From assembly GCA_902573865.1 (NCBI GenBank), contig CACGLI010000003.1, positions 1 through 60,224 on the forward strand: a DNA stretch of 60,224 bases, written 5' to 3'. Of this stretch, positions 8,464 to 17,233 are shown piece after piece (position 1 is the first letter of the stretch; every line of letters begins with the position of its first letter). This DNA comes from an uncultured Pelagibacteraceae bacterium (GTDB taxonomy: Bacteria; Pseudomonadota; Alphaproteobacteria; Pelagibacterales; Pelagibacteraceae). Below the pieces are notes generated by a model. The model did no database searches. It saw only the letters and a program-made list of their open reading frames with translations, and had not been told where the DNA came from. The position numbers were made by a program, and so were the translations under genes.

Positions 8464-8655
8464 ATGGATAGACACACTAAATTGTTAAACGAATTCAGCC
8501 GAACTAAAACACAGGCTGAACTCCTTAACAAAATGGCAAGATCTAGAAAAGCTGTAGAGATCAACGCTAACGGTACCTCAGGTTATAAGATCAAAGAAGG
8601 TGCTAATGCTGGAAAAGTTATTAAACATTTAAAAAAAACGTCTGGTAATATTTAA
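8464..8655 (+). CDS. Small basic protein, unknown function
   Basis: 63 aa, rich in Lys, Arg and Asn, with no hydrophobic segment. The best ribosome-binding site in the region (AAGGAGG, 5 nt before ATG) and a GC-rich 3' hairpin suggest a highly expressed monocistronic gene. The charge suggests nucleic-acid or ribosome association, but I see no known domain. Confidence 0.7.
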   Translation: MDRHTKLLNEFSRTKTQAELLNKMARSRKAVEINANGTSGYKIKEGANAGKVIKHLKKTSGNI

Positions 8656-8663
8656 CTCTTGTA

Positions 8664-8683
8664 GGGGCAGCATTCGCTGCCCC
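8664..8683 (+). terminator. GC-rich hairpin after the 63-aa gene
   Basis: GGGGCAGC (8664-8671), loop ATTC, GCTGCCCC (8676-8683): an 8-bp perfect stem with a tetraloop, very GC-rich for this genome. It is followed by AAAATATG rather than a T-run, so it may be an mRNA-stabilising 3' structure as much as a terminator. Confidence 0.6.
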
Positions 8684-8704
8684 AAAATATGATATAATAA
8701 ATAT

Positions 8705-9733
8705 ATGGATTCGATAATATTGGTATTAATTTTTCTTATTTTAATTGCAAATTTTGTAGCAATTGCATTTTTATTTAGACGAAAGCAGCCAGAGCAAAAC
8801 AGTAATGATCAATTTTTAAAGGATGAGGTAAATTCCTTAAAAAATACTTTTAGCGAGTCATTTGGCTCAATGAGCAAAGAAATTGCAAAAGATATGACTG
8901 GCGCTTTAACAAAAGTAGATGAAAAAGTTTCTGTTTTTAATCATCAAGTTAGAGAACTTAACAAAAGCCAAGACAATTTTAGTAGAATTTTAAGTGGGGT
9001 GAAATCGTATGGAACACTTGCTGAATTTGGATTAGGATCTCTACTTAAAGATTTACTACCTGCCTCACAATACATTTCTAATGCAAAAATTAAAGACGAC
9101 ACATCTGAAACAGTTGAATTTGCAATTAAACTTCAAGATGTTTTACTTCCTATTGATAGTCATTGGCCTGTAGAAAAATATAAAGCCATTGACGATGCAT
9201 ATAATGCTAATGATAAAGAGGCTCAAGCTGAAGCAAGAAAAGATTTAGCGTCTGCCCTCAGATTAAAAGCCAAAATAGTAAACTCAAAATATATCGCTCC
9301 ACCCAAAAGCACAGATTTTGCAATTATTTATGTACCAACCGAAGGTCTATTTTCAGAGCTTTCTAGCTATCGTGATCCAAAAACTAAAGAATTGCTTCTT
9401 CAAGAACTTAGAACAAAATACAAGGTTACAATTTCAGGACCGAATACTTTATCTGCACTATTGCAATCGTATCACTTGGGTTTCCAAACATTAAAAGTAC
9501 AACAACACGCAACACAAATTTATAGTGATTTAAGAAACATTAGCTCTAGATTTGAAAAACATTTTGAAGGTATTAAAGACCTTAGAAAAAAACTTGAACA
9601 AGCCATGCTAGTCACCGATGGATTTGGAAGAGACGCAAGGTCTATAATGAACACATTAGGAAATATCAAAGATCCCGAGAGAGTAAAAGACTCCATCAAA
9701 GAGAATCCAGAAAAGTTAAAAATCTTAAAATAA
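8705..9733 (+). CDS. rmuC: DNA recombination protein RmuC
   Basis: 342 aa. N-terminal membrane anchor (residues ~3-25), a coiled-coil section (~35-100), then the RmuC nuclease-fold domain: LAEFGLGSLLKDLLP, LPIDSHWP, FAIIYVPTEGLFSEL and the GPNTLSALLQSYHLGFQ block. RmuC limits inversions between short inverted repeats in E. coli and has a PD-(D/E)XK-like fold. Ends 5 nt before sbcB. Confidence 0.9.
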   Translation: MDSIILVLIFLILIANFVAIAFLFRRKQPEQNSNDQFLKDEVNSLKNTFSESFGSMSKEIAKDMTGALTKVDEKVSVFNHQVRELNKSQDNFSRILSGVKSYGTLAEFGLGSLLKDLLPASQYISNAKIKDDTSETVEFAIKLQDVLLPIDSHWPVEKYKAIDDAYNANDKEAQAEARKDLASALRLKAKIVNSKYIAPPKSTDFAIIYVPTEGLFSELSSYRDPKTKELLLQELRTKYKVTISGPNTLSALLQSYHLGFQTLKVQQHATQIYSDLRNISSRFEKHFEGIKDLRKKLEQAMLVTDGFGRDARSIMNTLGNIKDPERVKDSIKENPEKLKILK

Positions 9734-9738
9734 ACAAT

Positions 9739-11160
9739 ATGTCAAATTTTGTTTTCTACGATTTTGAGACAAGTTCATCGAATAAATACTGGGGGCAAAT
9801 TATTCAAATCGGAGCGGTGCTTACAAATGACAATTTAGATGAGCTCGATCGATTTGATGTAAGATGCAGATTAAGTCCTGGAATTATCCCTGAAGCGATG
9901 GCCTTAATTGTAAATAAAACGTCACCAAATATGCTAAAGAAATCAAACCTTTCACATTATGAAATGATAAGACAATTCATCGAAACACTTAAAAAATGGG
10001 GCAAGGCTACATACATCGGTTTTAATAGTATTGAATTTGATGAGGAGTTTTTAAGATGTACACTTTTCCAAACTTTAGAATATCCTTATATTACAAGCAC
10101 TAACGGTAACACAAGAGGTGATATGCTGAGTTTAGCAAGAGCAGCAAATTTATATTACCCAAACACTCTTAAAAATTCAGTTAATGATAAGGGCAATGAT
10201 GTTTATAAACTTGATCAAATGGCACCACTGAATGGAATCGAACATGGAGATGCTCATAGTGCTATTGGAGATGTTGTGGCAACTATTGGTATAGCAAAAA
10301 TAATTGCAAAAAAAGCACCCAGCGTTTGGAAAGCAAGTATGCTTACCATGGACAAAAATCAATCTTTAGAATTAATTCAAAAAGAACTTGTTTTTTGCAC
10401 AAATGAATATTTTTATGGAAAAAGTAGGCCTTACGTTCAAACTTTTGTTTGTCAACATCCCATTTATCAGTGGCCTTTATGTTTTGATTTAAGACACGAT
10501 CCTACACCTTATCTAAAAATGACAACTGATGAATTAGCAACAGCAATGAAAAAACAGCCTAAATTTATACGAACAATCAGGCATAACAAACACCCAGTTA
10601 TAATGAACCCTTCATATGGAGATAATTTTGACGAGTACAAGTTAATAGGTGCAAAAAAATTGGAAAACAGAGCTGAAATGATCAGGAGCGCTAAGGAATT
10701 TGCAGAAAAAATCTCCTACATTAAAACACAAGAAGCTAATGAAAAGGATCAAAACAAATCTCAAGAAGATCTTTACAGCGAGGAAAGTATTTACTCAAAA
10801 TTTACATCTGCTGAGGATAATAAAATTATGCCTGAATTTCATAGAGCAGAATGGGAGAAGAAACTTCATGTTATATCTAAATTCAAGGATGAGCGATTGA
10901 AGTATTTTGGAAAAAAACTTCTTTACATGGAAAAGCCTGAGGTTTTAAGTAAGTCTGATTATAACATTATTCATCGTGACATAGCAAAAAAACTTTTAAG
11001 CACGAACAATGAAAAATGGAACACTATTCCAAGAACATATTCCGAGATAGATACTTTAAGAGCTAAATTTGAAAAAGAAAATCAAACTGATAAACTTTTA
11101 ATACTGGAAGATATTAACGCATATGTTGAAGAATTAGAAAAATTTTACTCTTCTGTATAG
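9739..11160 (+). CDS. sbcB: Exodeoxyribonuclease I
   Basis: 473 aa, matching ExoI length. N-terminal DEDDh exonuclease: DFE (D8, E10), GFNSIEFDEEF (second Asp), and HGDAHSAIGDV (catalytic His and last Asp). The ExoI-specific SH3-like and helical C-terminal regions follow. It degrades single-stranded DNA 3' to 5', in repair and recombination. It is immediately downstream of rmuC, so the two are probably co-expressed. Confidence 0.9.
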   Translation: MSNFVFYDFETSSSNKYWGQIIQIGAVLTNDNLDELDRFDVRCRLSPGIIPEAMALIVNKTSPNMLKKSNLSHYEMIRQFIETLKKWGKATYIGFNSIEFDEEFLRCTLFQTLEYPYITSTNGNTRGDMLSLARAANLYYPNTLKNSVNDKGNDVYKLDQMAPLNGIEHGDAHSAIGDVVATIGIAKIIAKKAPSVWKASMLTMDKNQSLELIQKELVFCTNEYFYGKSRPYVQTFVCQHPIYQWPLCFDLRHDPTPYLKMTTDELATAMKKQPKFIRTIRHNKHPVIMNPSYGDNFDEYKLIGAKKLENRAEMIRSAKEFAEKISYIKTQEANEKDQNKSQEDLYSEESIYSKFTSAEDNKIMPEFHRAEWEKKLHVISKFKDERLKYFGKKLLYMEKPEVLSKSDYNIIHRDIAKKLLSTNNEKWNTIPRTYSEIDTLRAKFEKENQTDKLLILEDINAYVEELEKFYSSV

Positions 11161-11194
11161 TTGACATTTAAATAAAAAAGCTTAAGAAAGTGAA

Positions 11195-11515
11195 ATGGCA
11201 ACTAAATCTGTAACTGATGGAAACTTTGAAACTGATGTAATTAAGTCAGAAAAACCGACCGTAGTAGATTTCTGGGCAGAATGGTGCGGACCATGTAAAC
11301 AAATTGGACCGGCGTTAGAGGAAATTTCAGAGGAAATGAAAGATCAAGTCATTATAGCTAAACACAATATTGACCAAGAACCTAATACTCCAACAAAATA
11401 CGGAATTAAAAGTATACCAACAATGTTATTGTTTAAAGGTGGAGAATTGAAAGCTACCAAAGTTGGTGCCACAACCAAATCTAATATTGTTTCTTGGATA
11501 AAAGAAAATATTTAA
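11195..11515 (+). CDS. trxA: Thioredoxin
   Basis: 106 aa. Active site WCGPC at residues 30-34 in the context FWAEWCGPCKQ, and the cis-Pro loop SIPTMLLF. General cytoplasmic dithiol reductant; partner for ribonucleotide reductase, and a plausible reductant for the thioredoxin-dependent-type ArsC at 41065-41508. Its stop overlaps the stop of converging folC by 4 nt. Confidence 0.95.
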   Translation: MATKSVTDGNFETDVIKSEKPTVVDFWAEWCGPCKQIGPALEEISEEMKDQVIIAKHNIDQEPNTPTKYGIKSIPTMLLFKGGELKATKVGATTKSNIVSWIKENI

Positions 11516-12765
11516 TTTTTTTTTAGTATTTCGCCAGCTCCGTAAAGACTCCCAAAACATACAATTAGTTTTCTTTTTTTAGACGATACTTTGTTAAGAG
11601 CCTCTTCAAAATTTTTCACTTTTTCATAATTTAAACTATTTTTTATCGCAGACTTAATCAATATATCTGCAGGTAGAGAAGCTGGCTCATTTTTAATAGT
11701 TGTAATAAAAATTTTTTCAAAGATTCCATTAAATTGTTTAATAAACTCGTCAGGATCTTTATTTTTCGTCATAGACCAAATACCGAATATTGGAATGTTA
11801 AATTTTTTAATAAAATCGTATAAGTTTTTTGCACCAATTACTGAATGACAACCATCAACTAAAATTCTTTCATTCTTATATAATCTTTTTTTAATTTTTC
11901 CTTCTTTTAAAATTTGAACTCTTGCTTCAAACTTTATTTTAGGTATAGTTTTTTGGATTAGGTTTTTGTTGACATTTAAATCTAGAGCTATCTGAATAGC
12001 TTGACAAAGATTTTCTAGAAGCCCTTTTGACTGGATATTATTTGACCTAATTTTAATTTTATTAAATTTATCAACATAAAAATAATCTTTTTTAATCTTT
12101 TTTAACTTCCATGAGGAATAAGCATGCTTACTTGGATTTTTATTCAAAATTTTTTTTATTTTTCTTAAAACTTTTATTTTTTGTTTACCTATGTATATAT
12201 TGGTAAATTTACTTAAATAACCAATTTTTTGATTTATTATTTCATCCAAAGTTTTTTTCTTTAAAAAATTCAAGTGTTGTTTGTTTATATTTACTATTGC
12301 CTGTGCCCTTGGAAAAGAGAACACATTAGTGGAGTCCTTGGCAAATAAAGCTCCGGCTTCTACTAAATTAAAATCACTATTACTTTTTGCAGCGTTGATA
12401 ATAAAAATTAGAGTTAATGCTTCAAATACTGTCAATTTTGTATCAGTATTTTTTATAATCCTCATTGATTTTTTTATATCATTGTAGCTTAAATGTTTAT
12501 CTCCAAGGAAAAATCTTTCCCTTATATCTTTTATGCTTGGAGATATATATGTCGATACTGAATAATTGTTTGCTTGTAAAAAGTATTTTAATGATGTCAA
12601 TAAGGAATACTTTCCATCGCTTCCTATAATATTAATAACATTTCTTAACTGATTTTCAGGATGACCCAGTTTACTCAAGGCGTGTTTAATGCGTTTAAGA
12701 TCAAAATTTATTTTCCTAGAAAAATTTTTAGCTAGCTGATTGTAAAGATCTATCGACTGTGACAT
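11512..12765 (-). CDS. folC: Folylpolyglutamate / dihydrofolate synthase, divergent P-loop
   Basis: 417 aa Mur-ligase-like enzyme that adds glutamate to dihydropteroate/folates. The layout (P-loop ~46-54, central domain, C-terminal glutamate-ligase domain with ILVDGCHSVIGAKNL) and the accD-folC order fit FolC. The P-loop, usually GTNGKGS, reads GSDGKYS (48-54): the Lys is kept but the second Gly is Tyr. HNP/DGAHN is DGCHS. Start overlaps the end of accD by 38 nt. Assignment rests partly on synteny. Confidence 0.8.
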   Translation of the reverse strand: MSQSIDLYNQLAKNFSRKINFDLKRIKHALSKLGHPENQLRNVINIIGSDGKYSLLTSLKYFLQANNYSVSTYISPSIKDIRERFFLGDKHLSYNDIKKSMRIIKNTDTKLTVFEALTLIFIINAAKSNSDFNLVEAGALFAKDSTNVFSFPRAQAIVNINKQHLNFLKKKTLDEIINQKIGYLSKFTNIYIGKQKIKVLRKIKKILNKNPSKHAYSSWKLKKIKKDYFYVDKFNKIKIRSNNIQSKGLLENLCQAIQIALDLNVNKNLIQKTIPKIKFEARVQILKEGKIKKRLYKNERILVDGCHSVIGAKNLYDFIKKFNIPIFGIWSMTKNKDPDEFIKQFNGIFEKIFITTIKNEPASLPADILIKSAIKNSLNYEKVKNFEEALNKVSSKKRKLIVCFGSLYGAGEILKKN

Positions 12766-13645
12766 TAGACTCGTTTTTAGCTTGAGTCTCTTCTTTTTTC
12801 AATAAAACACTTATCAAAGTTCCTACAGTAGAATTAAGGTATTTTCTTTCAACAATTAAATCTATCCCACCATGATCTTTTACATATTCAGCTGTTTGAA
12901 ATTCATCAGGAAGTGTCTCCCTAACAGTATCTTGAATGACTCTTCTGCCTGCAAACCCGATTACAGCTTTCGGTTCGGAGATTAAAATATCTCCTAACAT
13001 TGCCCACGAAGCTGTTACCCCACCAGTTGTAGGGTTTGTTAATACTACAATGTAAGGTAAATTTTTTTTCTTTAATTCATTAACTGCTAGAGTTGTTCTT
13101 GACATTTGCATAAGTGCAATTGATGACTCCATCATTCTCTGTCCTCCGCTACAGCTGAAAAAGATGAATGGTGTTTTATTATCTATTGCGTGCTGAACTC
13201 CCGCTATAAAAGCTTCACCCGATGCTGCACCAAACGAACCACCAATGAATCTAAAATCTTGTGCTCCTACAGTTACTTTCATTTGATTGATTTTCCCTGA
13301 AGCTATTAGTATTGCATCATCTTGATTAGTTAATTTTCTAGCAGATTTTAATCTTTCGGTATATTTTTTACTGTCGGTCCAATTTAAAGGATCATCGCTA
13401 GGTAGAGGTGTCTGAATAAGTTCATAATATCCATTGTCAAAGAATAATTCAAATCTTTCTTTACATGTTAGTTTGTGATGAGAACCACACTTTGGACAGC
13501 AATTATAATTAGTTTTAAGGTCCTCTTTATAAACTAAGTTCTTACATTTACACGTTGTCCATAAGGAGTCTTCTCCAGGAGCAGATGATTTTTTTTTAAA
13601 TAATGACTTTATCTTTGGTTTTATAAATTTTGTAATCCAGTTCAA
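12728..13645 (-). CDS. accD: Acetyl-CoA carboxylase carboxyltransferase subunit beta
   Basis: 305 aa. N-terminal zinc ribbon with Cys at 32, 34, 49/50 and 53; the first pair is CxC rather than CxxC. The crotonase-like carboxyltransferase core follows (GSFGAASGEAF, FFSCSGGQRMMES, TNPTTGGVTASWAMLGD). Works with AccA (52563-53657) to transfer CO2 from biotin to acetyl-CoA in fatty-acid synthesis. The TTG start overlaps the trpA stop (TTGA) and gives the typical MNW start. Confidence 0.93.
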   Translation of the reverse strand: MNWITKFIKPKIKSLFKKKSSAPGEDSLWTTCKCKNLVYKEDLKTNYNCCPKCGSHHKLTCKERFELFFDNGYYELIQTPLPSDDPLNWTDSKKYTERLKSARKLTNQDDAILIASGKINQMKVTVGAQDFRFIGGSFGAASGEAFIAGVQHAIDNKTPFIFFSCSGGQRMMESSIALMQMSRTTLAVNELKKKNLPYIVVLTNPTTGGVTASWAMLGDILISEPKAVIGFAGRRVIQDTVRETLPDEFQTAEYVKDHGGIDLIVERKYLNSTVGTLISVLLKKEETQAKNESNVTVDRSLQSAS

Positions 13646-14442
13646 GCTACCATCCTTCTTAATTGGTATACCATTTTATCTAACTTTGTGACAGGATTTT
13701 GTCTTTTTTTTATACAATTTGTTATAGTTTTACATAAAATACTTCCGACAACTAGGCCATCAGCAGACTTTAATGCTGAAATAGTTTTGTTAGTAATACC
13801 AAATCCTATTACAAGATTCTTATTTTTACATAATTTTTTAATATTAAAATAATTTTTAAGAATTGTTTTTGGATGTAATTTAAGTTTTCCACCTGTTGTG
13901 GATAGCATACTTATGTAATAAATCATGTCGTGAGAGTCATTTATTATTTTTTTTATTCTTTCCTTAGTGGTAGTAGGGGATAAGAGCTGAACAAAATTAA
14001 TTGATTTTTTTTTACATTTTTTTGCAAACTTTTTATTTTCTGGATAAGGTAAATCAACTACGATTATTCCATCTACACCTGTTTTTTTACATTTATTTAA
14101 AAAACTATTCTCTCCACTTTGATATATTAAATTATAATAACCCATTAAAATTAATGGTTTTTTTTGATTTTTTTTCTTAAATTTTTTTACAATTTGAAAA
14201 ACATCTTCTAGTTCTATTCCCTTTTTTAATGCACGATGTGAACTTTCTTGAATCTGCCCACCATCTGCAATAGGTGTATTATGAGGAAATCCAAGTTCTA
14301 TAATATCTGCATGTTGAGAGATGGCATTTAAAATTTTAATAGAATTTTTCTTTGAGTTATCTCCCGCAACTACATAAGTAATTAAAGCTGATCTTTTTTC
14401 TTTTTTACAATTATCAAAAGCTTCTGCGATTTTTGATTTCAT
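13642..14442 (-). CDS. trpA: Tryptophan synthase alpha chain, divergent
   Basis: 266 aa TIM barrel. Catalytic E49 (in IIELG) and D60 (in PIADG) are both present at canonical numbering, as is the phosphate-binding GFG(I) near the C-terminus. The loop usually read VPFSDP is GFPHNTP here, and the mobile loop usually SRAGVTG reads STTGGKL. It overlaps trpB by 4 nt. Likely TrpA working with the equally divergent TrpB. Confidence 0.8.
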   Translation of the reverse strand: MKSKIAEAFDNCKKEKRSALITYVVAGDNSKKNSIKILNAISQHADIIELGFPHNTPIADGGQIQESSHRALKKGIELEDVFQIVKKFKKKNQKKPLILMGYYNLIYQSGENSFLNKCKKTGVDGIIVVDLPYPENKKFAKKCKKKSINFVQLLSPTTTKERIKKIINDSHDMIYYISMLSTTGGKLKLHPKTILKNYFNIKKLCKNKNLVIGFGITNKTISALKSADGLVVGSILCKTITNCIKKRQNPVTKLDKMVYQLRRMVA

Positions 14443-15665
14443 CTAATGTACGACCCTAATTTTTGTTTTATAATATCTTTATCTTTAAGACTATCGCCAC
14501 ATGAATTTACAATGATAACCTCAGATGAATTTAATTTTGGAGCTAATTTAATTGCTTCAGCAAAAGCGTGTGAGGGCTCAAGTGAAGGAGAAATATTTTC
14601 AAATTTTGAGACTAATTGATAAGCTTTCAAAGCCTCTTCATCACTTGCAGAAGTATATCTAGCTCTTTTTGTATCCTTGAGAAAACAATGAAGAGGAGAA
14701 ATTCCAGGGTAATCAAGACCTGCGGATATAGATTCTGTGGAGCCTATTTGACCTTCTTTGTCTTGTATAACATACTGCGCAGCTCCGTGAAGAATACCAA
14801 TTTTTGATCCTTTACTTAGTGGTGCAGCATGCAATTTACTATTTTTTGGTCCACCTGCTTCGACGCCTATCAATTCTGCATGAGTATTTATAAACTCATT
14901 CCAAAATCCAGCTGCAGAGCTACCTCCACCAACACAATTTATCAATTTTAATTTGTTAGGTATTTTTCCAAATTCCTCTTTAACTTGTTGAATCAACTCT
15001 CTTGAAATCTGAGCTGTTGAAAAAGCGCATATCTTAATAAAGATGTTTGGTCCAACCGTAGAACCAACACACATGTGTGTGGTATCACAATTTGATACCC
15101 AGTATCTCATACATTCACTCACAGCATCTACTAAAGTTTGACTTCCTGTTGTGACGGGAACTATTTCTGCTCCATTTTTTCTCATTGCTTCAACATTAGG
15201 TCTTTGTCTTTTTATATCCTTAGCGCCCATAAAAATTTTACATTTAAGACCAAATTTTTTAGCAGCCATTGAAAGCATTTTACCCGCATATCCAGCACCA
15301 GTATCACCAATAATATATTTTTTCCCAGCCTTCTTTGCGATAAGACAGTGAACAGTTGCATTATAAATTTTGTGAGCTCCGCCATTAGCCTCAGAAACTA
15401 CTTTTGCATAAATTTGTGCACCCCCAAGATGATCAGTTAAATTATCTAATTTGATAAAAGGTGTGGGAGCCCCTATATAATTTGTAAAATAATGATCTCT
15501 TTCTCTAAGAAATTTTTTATCTTTTCTTAGTTTTGCAAATAATTTAGTTAAGTCATCTATAGGTTTTTTAAGAGTTTCAGGTATAAAATTCCCACCAAAT
15601 TTTCCACCATACATAAAGTTTTTATCATGCTGATCTATCAAAGGTACATTTTTTTGTAATTTCAT
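14439..15665 (-). CDS. trpB: Tryptophan synthase beta chain, highly divergent
   Basis: 408 aa PLP enzyme. The Schiff-base Lys is present (GGAHK, K99), as are GGGSSAAG (phosphate clamp) and SAGLDYPG. By eye against Salmonella TrpB, catalytic Glu109 is Asp (D121 in GDTGAGYAG), the following QHG is YAG, KRED before the Lys is KVVS, GPHPYP is GPNIFI, and Ser377 in LSGRGDKD aligns with Cys389. Position between trpF and trpA supports TrpB, but the chemistry may be altered. Confidence 0.75.
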   Translation of the reverse strand: MKLQKNVPLIDQHDKNFMYGGKFGGNFIPETLKKPIDDLTKLFAKLRKDKKFLRERDHYFTNYIGAPTPFIKLDNLTDHLGGAQIYAKVVSEANGGAHKIYNATVHCLIAKKAGKKYIIGDTGAGYAGKMLSMAAKKFGLKCKIFMGAKDIKRQRPNVEAMRKNGAEIVPVTTGSQTLVDAVSECMRYWVSNCDTTHMCVGSTVGPNIFIKICAFSTAQISRELIQQVKEEFGKIPNKLKLINCVGGGSSAAGFWNEFINTHAELIGVEAGGPKNSKLHAAPLSKGSKIGILHGAAQYVIQDKEGQIGSTESISAGLDYPGISPLHCFLKDTKRARYTSASDEEALKAYQLVSKFENISPSLEPSHAFAEAIKLAPKLNSSEVIIVNSCGDSLKDKDIIKQKLGSYIR

Positions 15666-15668
15666 ATT

Positions 15669-16271
15669 CTATTTTCTCAATAATTGAATAAAAGTTTTAA
15701 TTTTTTTAATATCTTTTACTTTTTTTGTCTCTAATGCGCCAGAAACATCTATTATGTCAGCTATGTTTTTAAGACCTTCTATCTTATCAATTGTAATATT
15801 GCCAGCAATCATTTTTTTTGGTTTAGTTTTTATTGAGCTGAGCCAATTATAATTCCAGCTCAAACTTTTTTCATAACCGGTACTATCCCATAAAATGATA
15901 TCTGATATTTTCTCAAATTTTTTATATTTATTAATATCTGTTTCTTTTTTTACTTGAATAACTGAAATAATTTTTTTTTTGAATTTTTCTTTAATCTTAG
16001 CAAGGTCAAAGTAATTGAAATTTCCATAAATTTGAAAATAGTCAAGATTTAGATTTGAGAATCTTTTAAGCTCATTGTCTGTGGGTTTTACAAGTACACC
16101 CACAAATTTAGTTTTATTTTTTTTAACATTTGTCAATTTTTTTGCTTTGTTAAAAGAAATATATCTATGACTTTTCTTATAATTTAAAATAAACCCACAA
16201 AATTCAACTTTGTTTTGAACACAATACCTCACATGATCTTCTTTAATTAAACCACAAACTTTTAACTTCAT
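15669..16271 (-). CDS. trpF: Phosphoribosylanthranilate isomerase, divergent
   Basis: 200 aa TIM barrel. The general base Cys (C6 in KVCGL) and acid Asp (D129 in ILWDS) are present. The usual GG(T/N)G(x)xFDW stretch is replaced by YEKSLSWNYNW, and DVSSGVE is DVSGALE. Sits between pyrF (2-nt gap) and trpB (3-nt gap). Confidence 0.78.
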   Translation of the reverse strand: MKLKVCGLIKEDHVRYCVQNKVEFCGFILNYKKSHRYISFNKAKKLTNVKKNKTKFVGVLVKPTDNELKRFSNLNLDYFQIYGNFNYFDLAKIKEKFKKKIISVIQVKKETDINKYKKFEKISDIILWDSTGYEKSLSWNYNWLSSIKTKPKKMIAGNITIDKIEGLKNIADIIDVSGALETKKVKDIKKIKTFIQLLRK

Positions 16272-16272
16272 T

Positions 16273-16959
16273 TTATTTTAAAGACTTGATTAATTTTTTG
16301 AGGTTTTGCTTTATATTTCCATTAGTTAAACTTCTGCCGATTACAACTGCGCTTGCACCCAAGTCAAATGCTTTTTTTGGAGTCATAACTCTTTTTTGAT
16401 CTTGGTTTTTATCGCCGGGAAGTCTAATACCGGGGACAACAATTTCCATGTTTTTACAAATTTTTTTTACTTTTTTAATTTCCTGGCCAGAACAAACTAT
16501 ACCATTTAATTTTAATTTTTTAGCTATTTTTGCCTGACACACCACAACATTTTTTATATCATTTTTAAAGCCTAGTCTTTTAAGATGAATTTTATTTATA
16601 CTAGTTAAAACCGTTACACCTAAAATTTTATATTTATTCCTACTTATTCTTTTTATTGTTCGAAGCGTTTCTTCCCCACTATTTATATGAGCAGTTATGT
16701 ATTTTATATTTTTTAAATCTTGAATAGCTTTTAAAGCCGCTCCACAAGTGTTGGGTATATCATTAAACTTTAAATCAAGAAAAATATTCTTGGATTTTAT
16801 TTGTGATAAAAAGTTTCTTCCGTTTTTAGAGTAAAAAAATTCAAGACCAATTTTATACCCAATATTTAGTTTCAAACTATTTGTTTCTGATATAATTTTT
16901 TTTATTTTTTTCTGACTTGTAGTGTCACAAGCAATAAATATAGTCTTTTTATTTTTCAT
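16273..16959 (-). CDS. pyrF: Orotidine-5'-phosphate decarboxylase
   Basis: 228 aa. Contains IACDT (Asp of substrate binding), YKIGLEFF, the catalytic DLKFNDIPNT block (the Lys-Asp pair; the usual His is Asn), and VPGIRLPGD plus VIGRSLT at the phosphate site. Final step of UMP synthesis. Overlaps the end of ihfB by 11 nt. Confidence 0.92.
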   Translation of the reverse strand: MKNKKTIFIACDTTSQKKIKKIISETNSLKLNIGYKIGLEFFYSKNGRNFLSQIKSKNIFLDLKFNDIPNTCGAALKAIQDLKNIKYITAHINSGEETLRTIKRISRNKYKILGVTVLTSINKIHLKRLGFKNDIKNVVVCQAKIAKKLKLNGIVCSGQEIKKVKKICKNMEIVVPGIRLPGDKNQDQKRVMTPKKAFDLGASAVVIGRSLTNGNIKQNLKKLIKSLK

Positions 16960-17233
16960 TTATTAAAGTGTTCAATTTTTTACTTGGTTTAAATCTTACT
17001 TTATTTTTCTTGGGTACATAAATCAATTCACCAGTTTTAGGATTAATTGCACTTCTTTTTTCTTTAATTTCTTTAATAAAAAATGTTCCAAATGACCTAA
17101 TCTCTATTTTATTTCTCTTAATTAAATTTTCTTCAAGTATTTCTAAAAAGTGGTCAAGTAATGTTTCTATTTGATTGTTTGAAAATAGAGGATGCTTAGC
17201 TTTTAACTCTCTAAGAATTTGTAACCTAGACAA
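16949..17233 (-). CDS. ihfB: Integration host factor subunit beta
   Basis: 94 aa HU/IHF-fold protein. The DNA-clasping arm contains the Pro of NPKTGE, preceded by IEIRSFGTFFIKE. The gene follows rpsA directly (TTG start next to the rpsA stop), the common alphaproteobacterial rpsA-ihfB order, which favours IHF-beta over HU. Bends DNA in regulation and replication. Confidence 0.88.
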   Translation of the reverse strand: MSRLQILRELKAKHPLFSNNQIETLLDHFLEILEENLIKRNKIEIRSFGTFFIKEIKEKRSAINPKTGELIYVPKKNKVRFKPSKKLNTLINEK

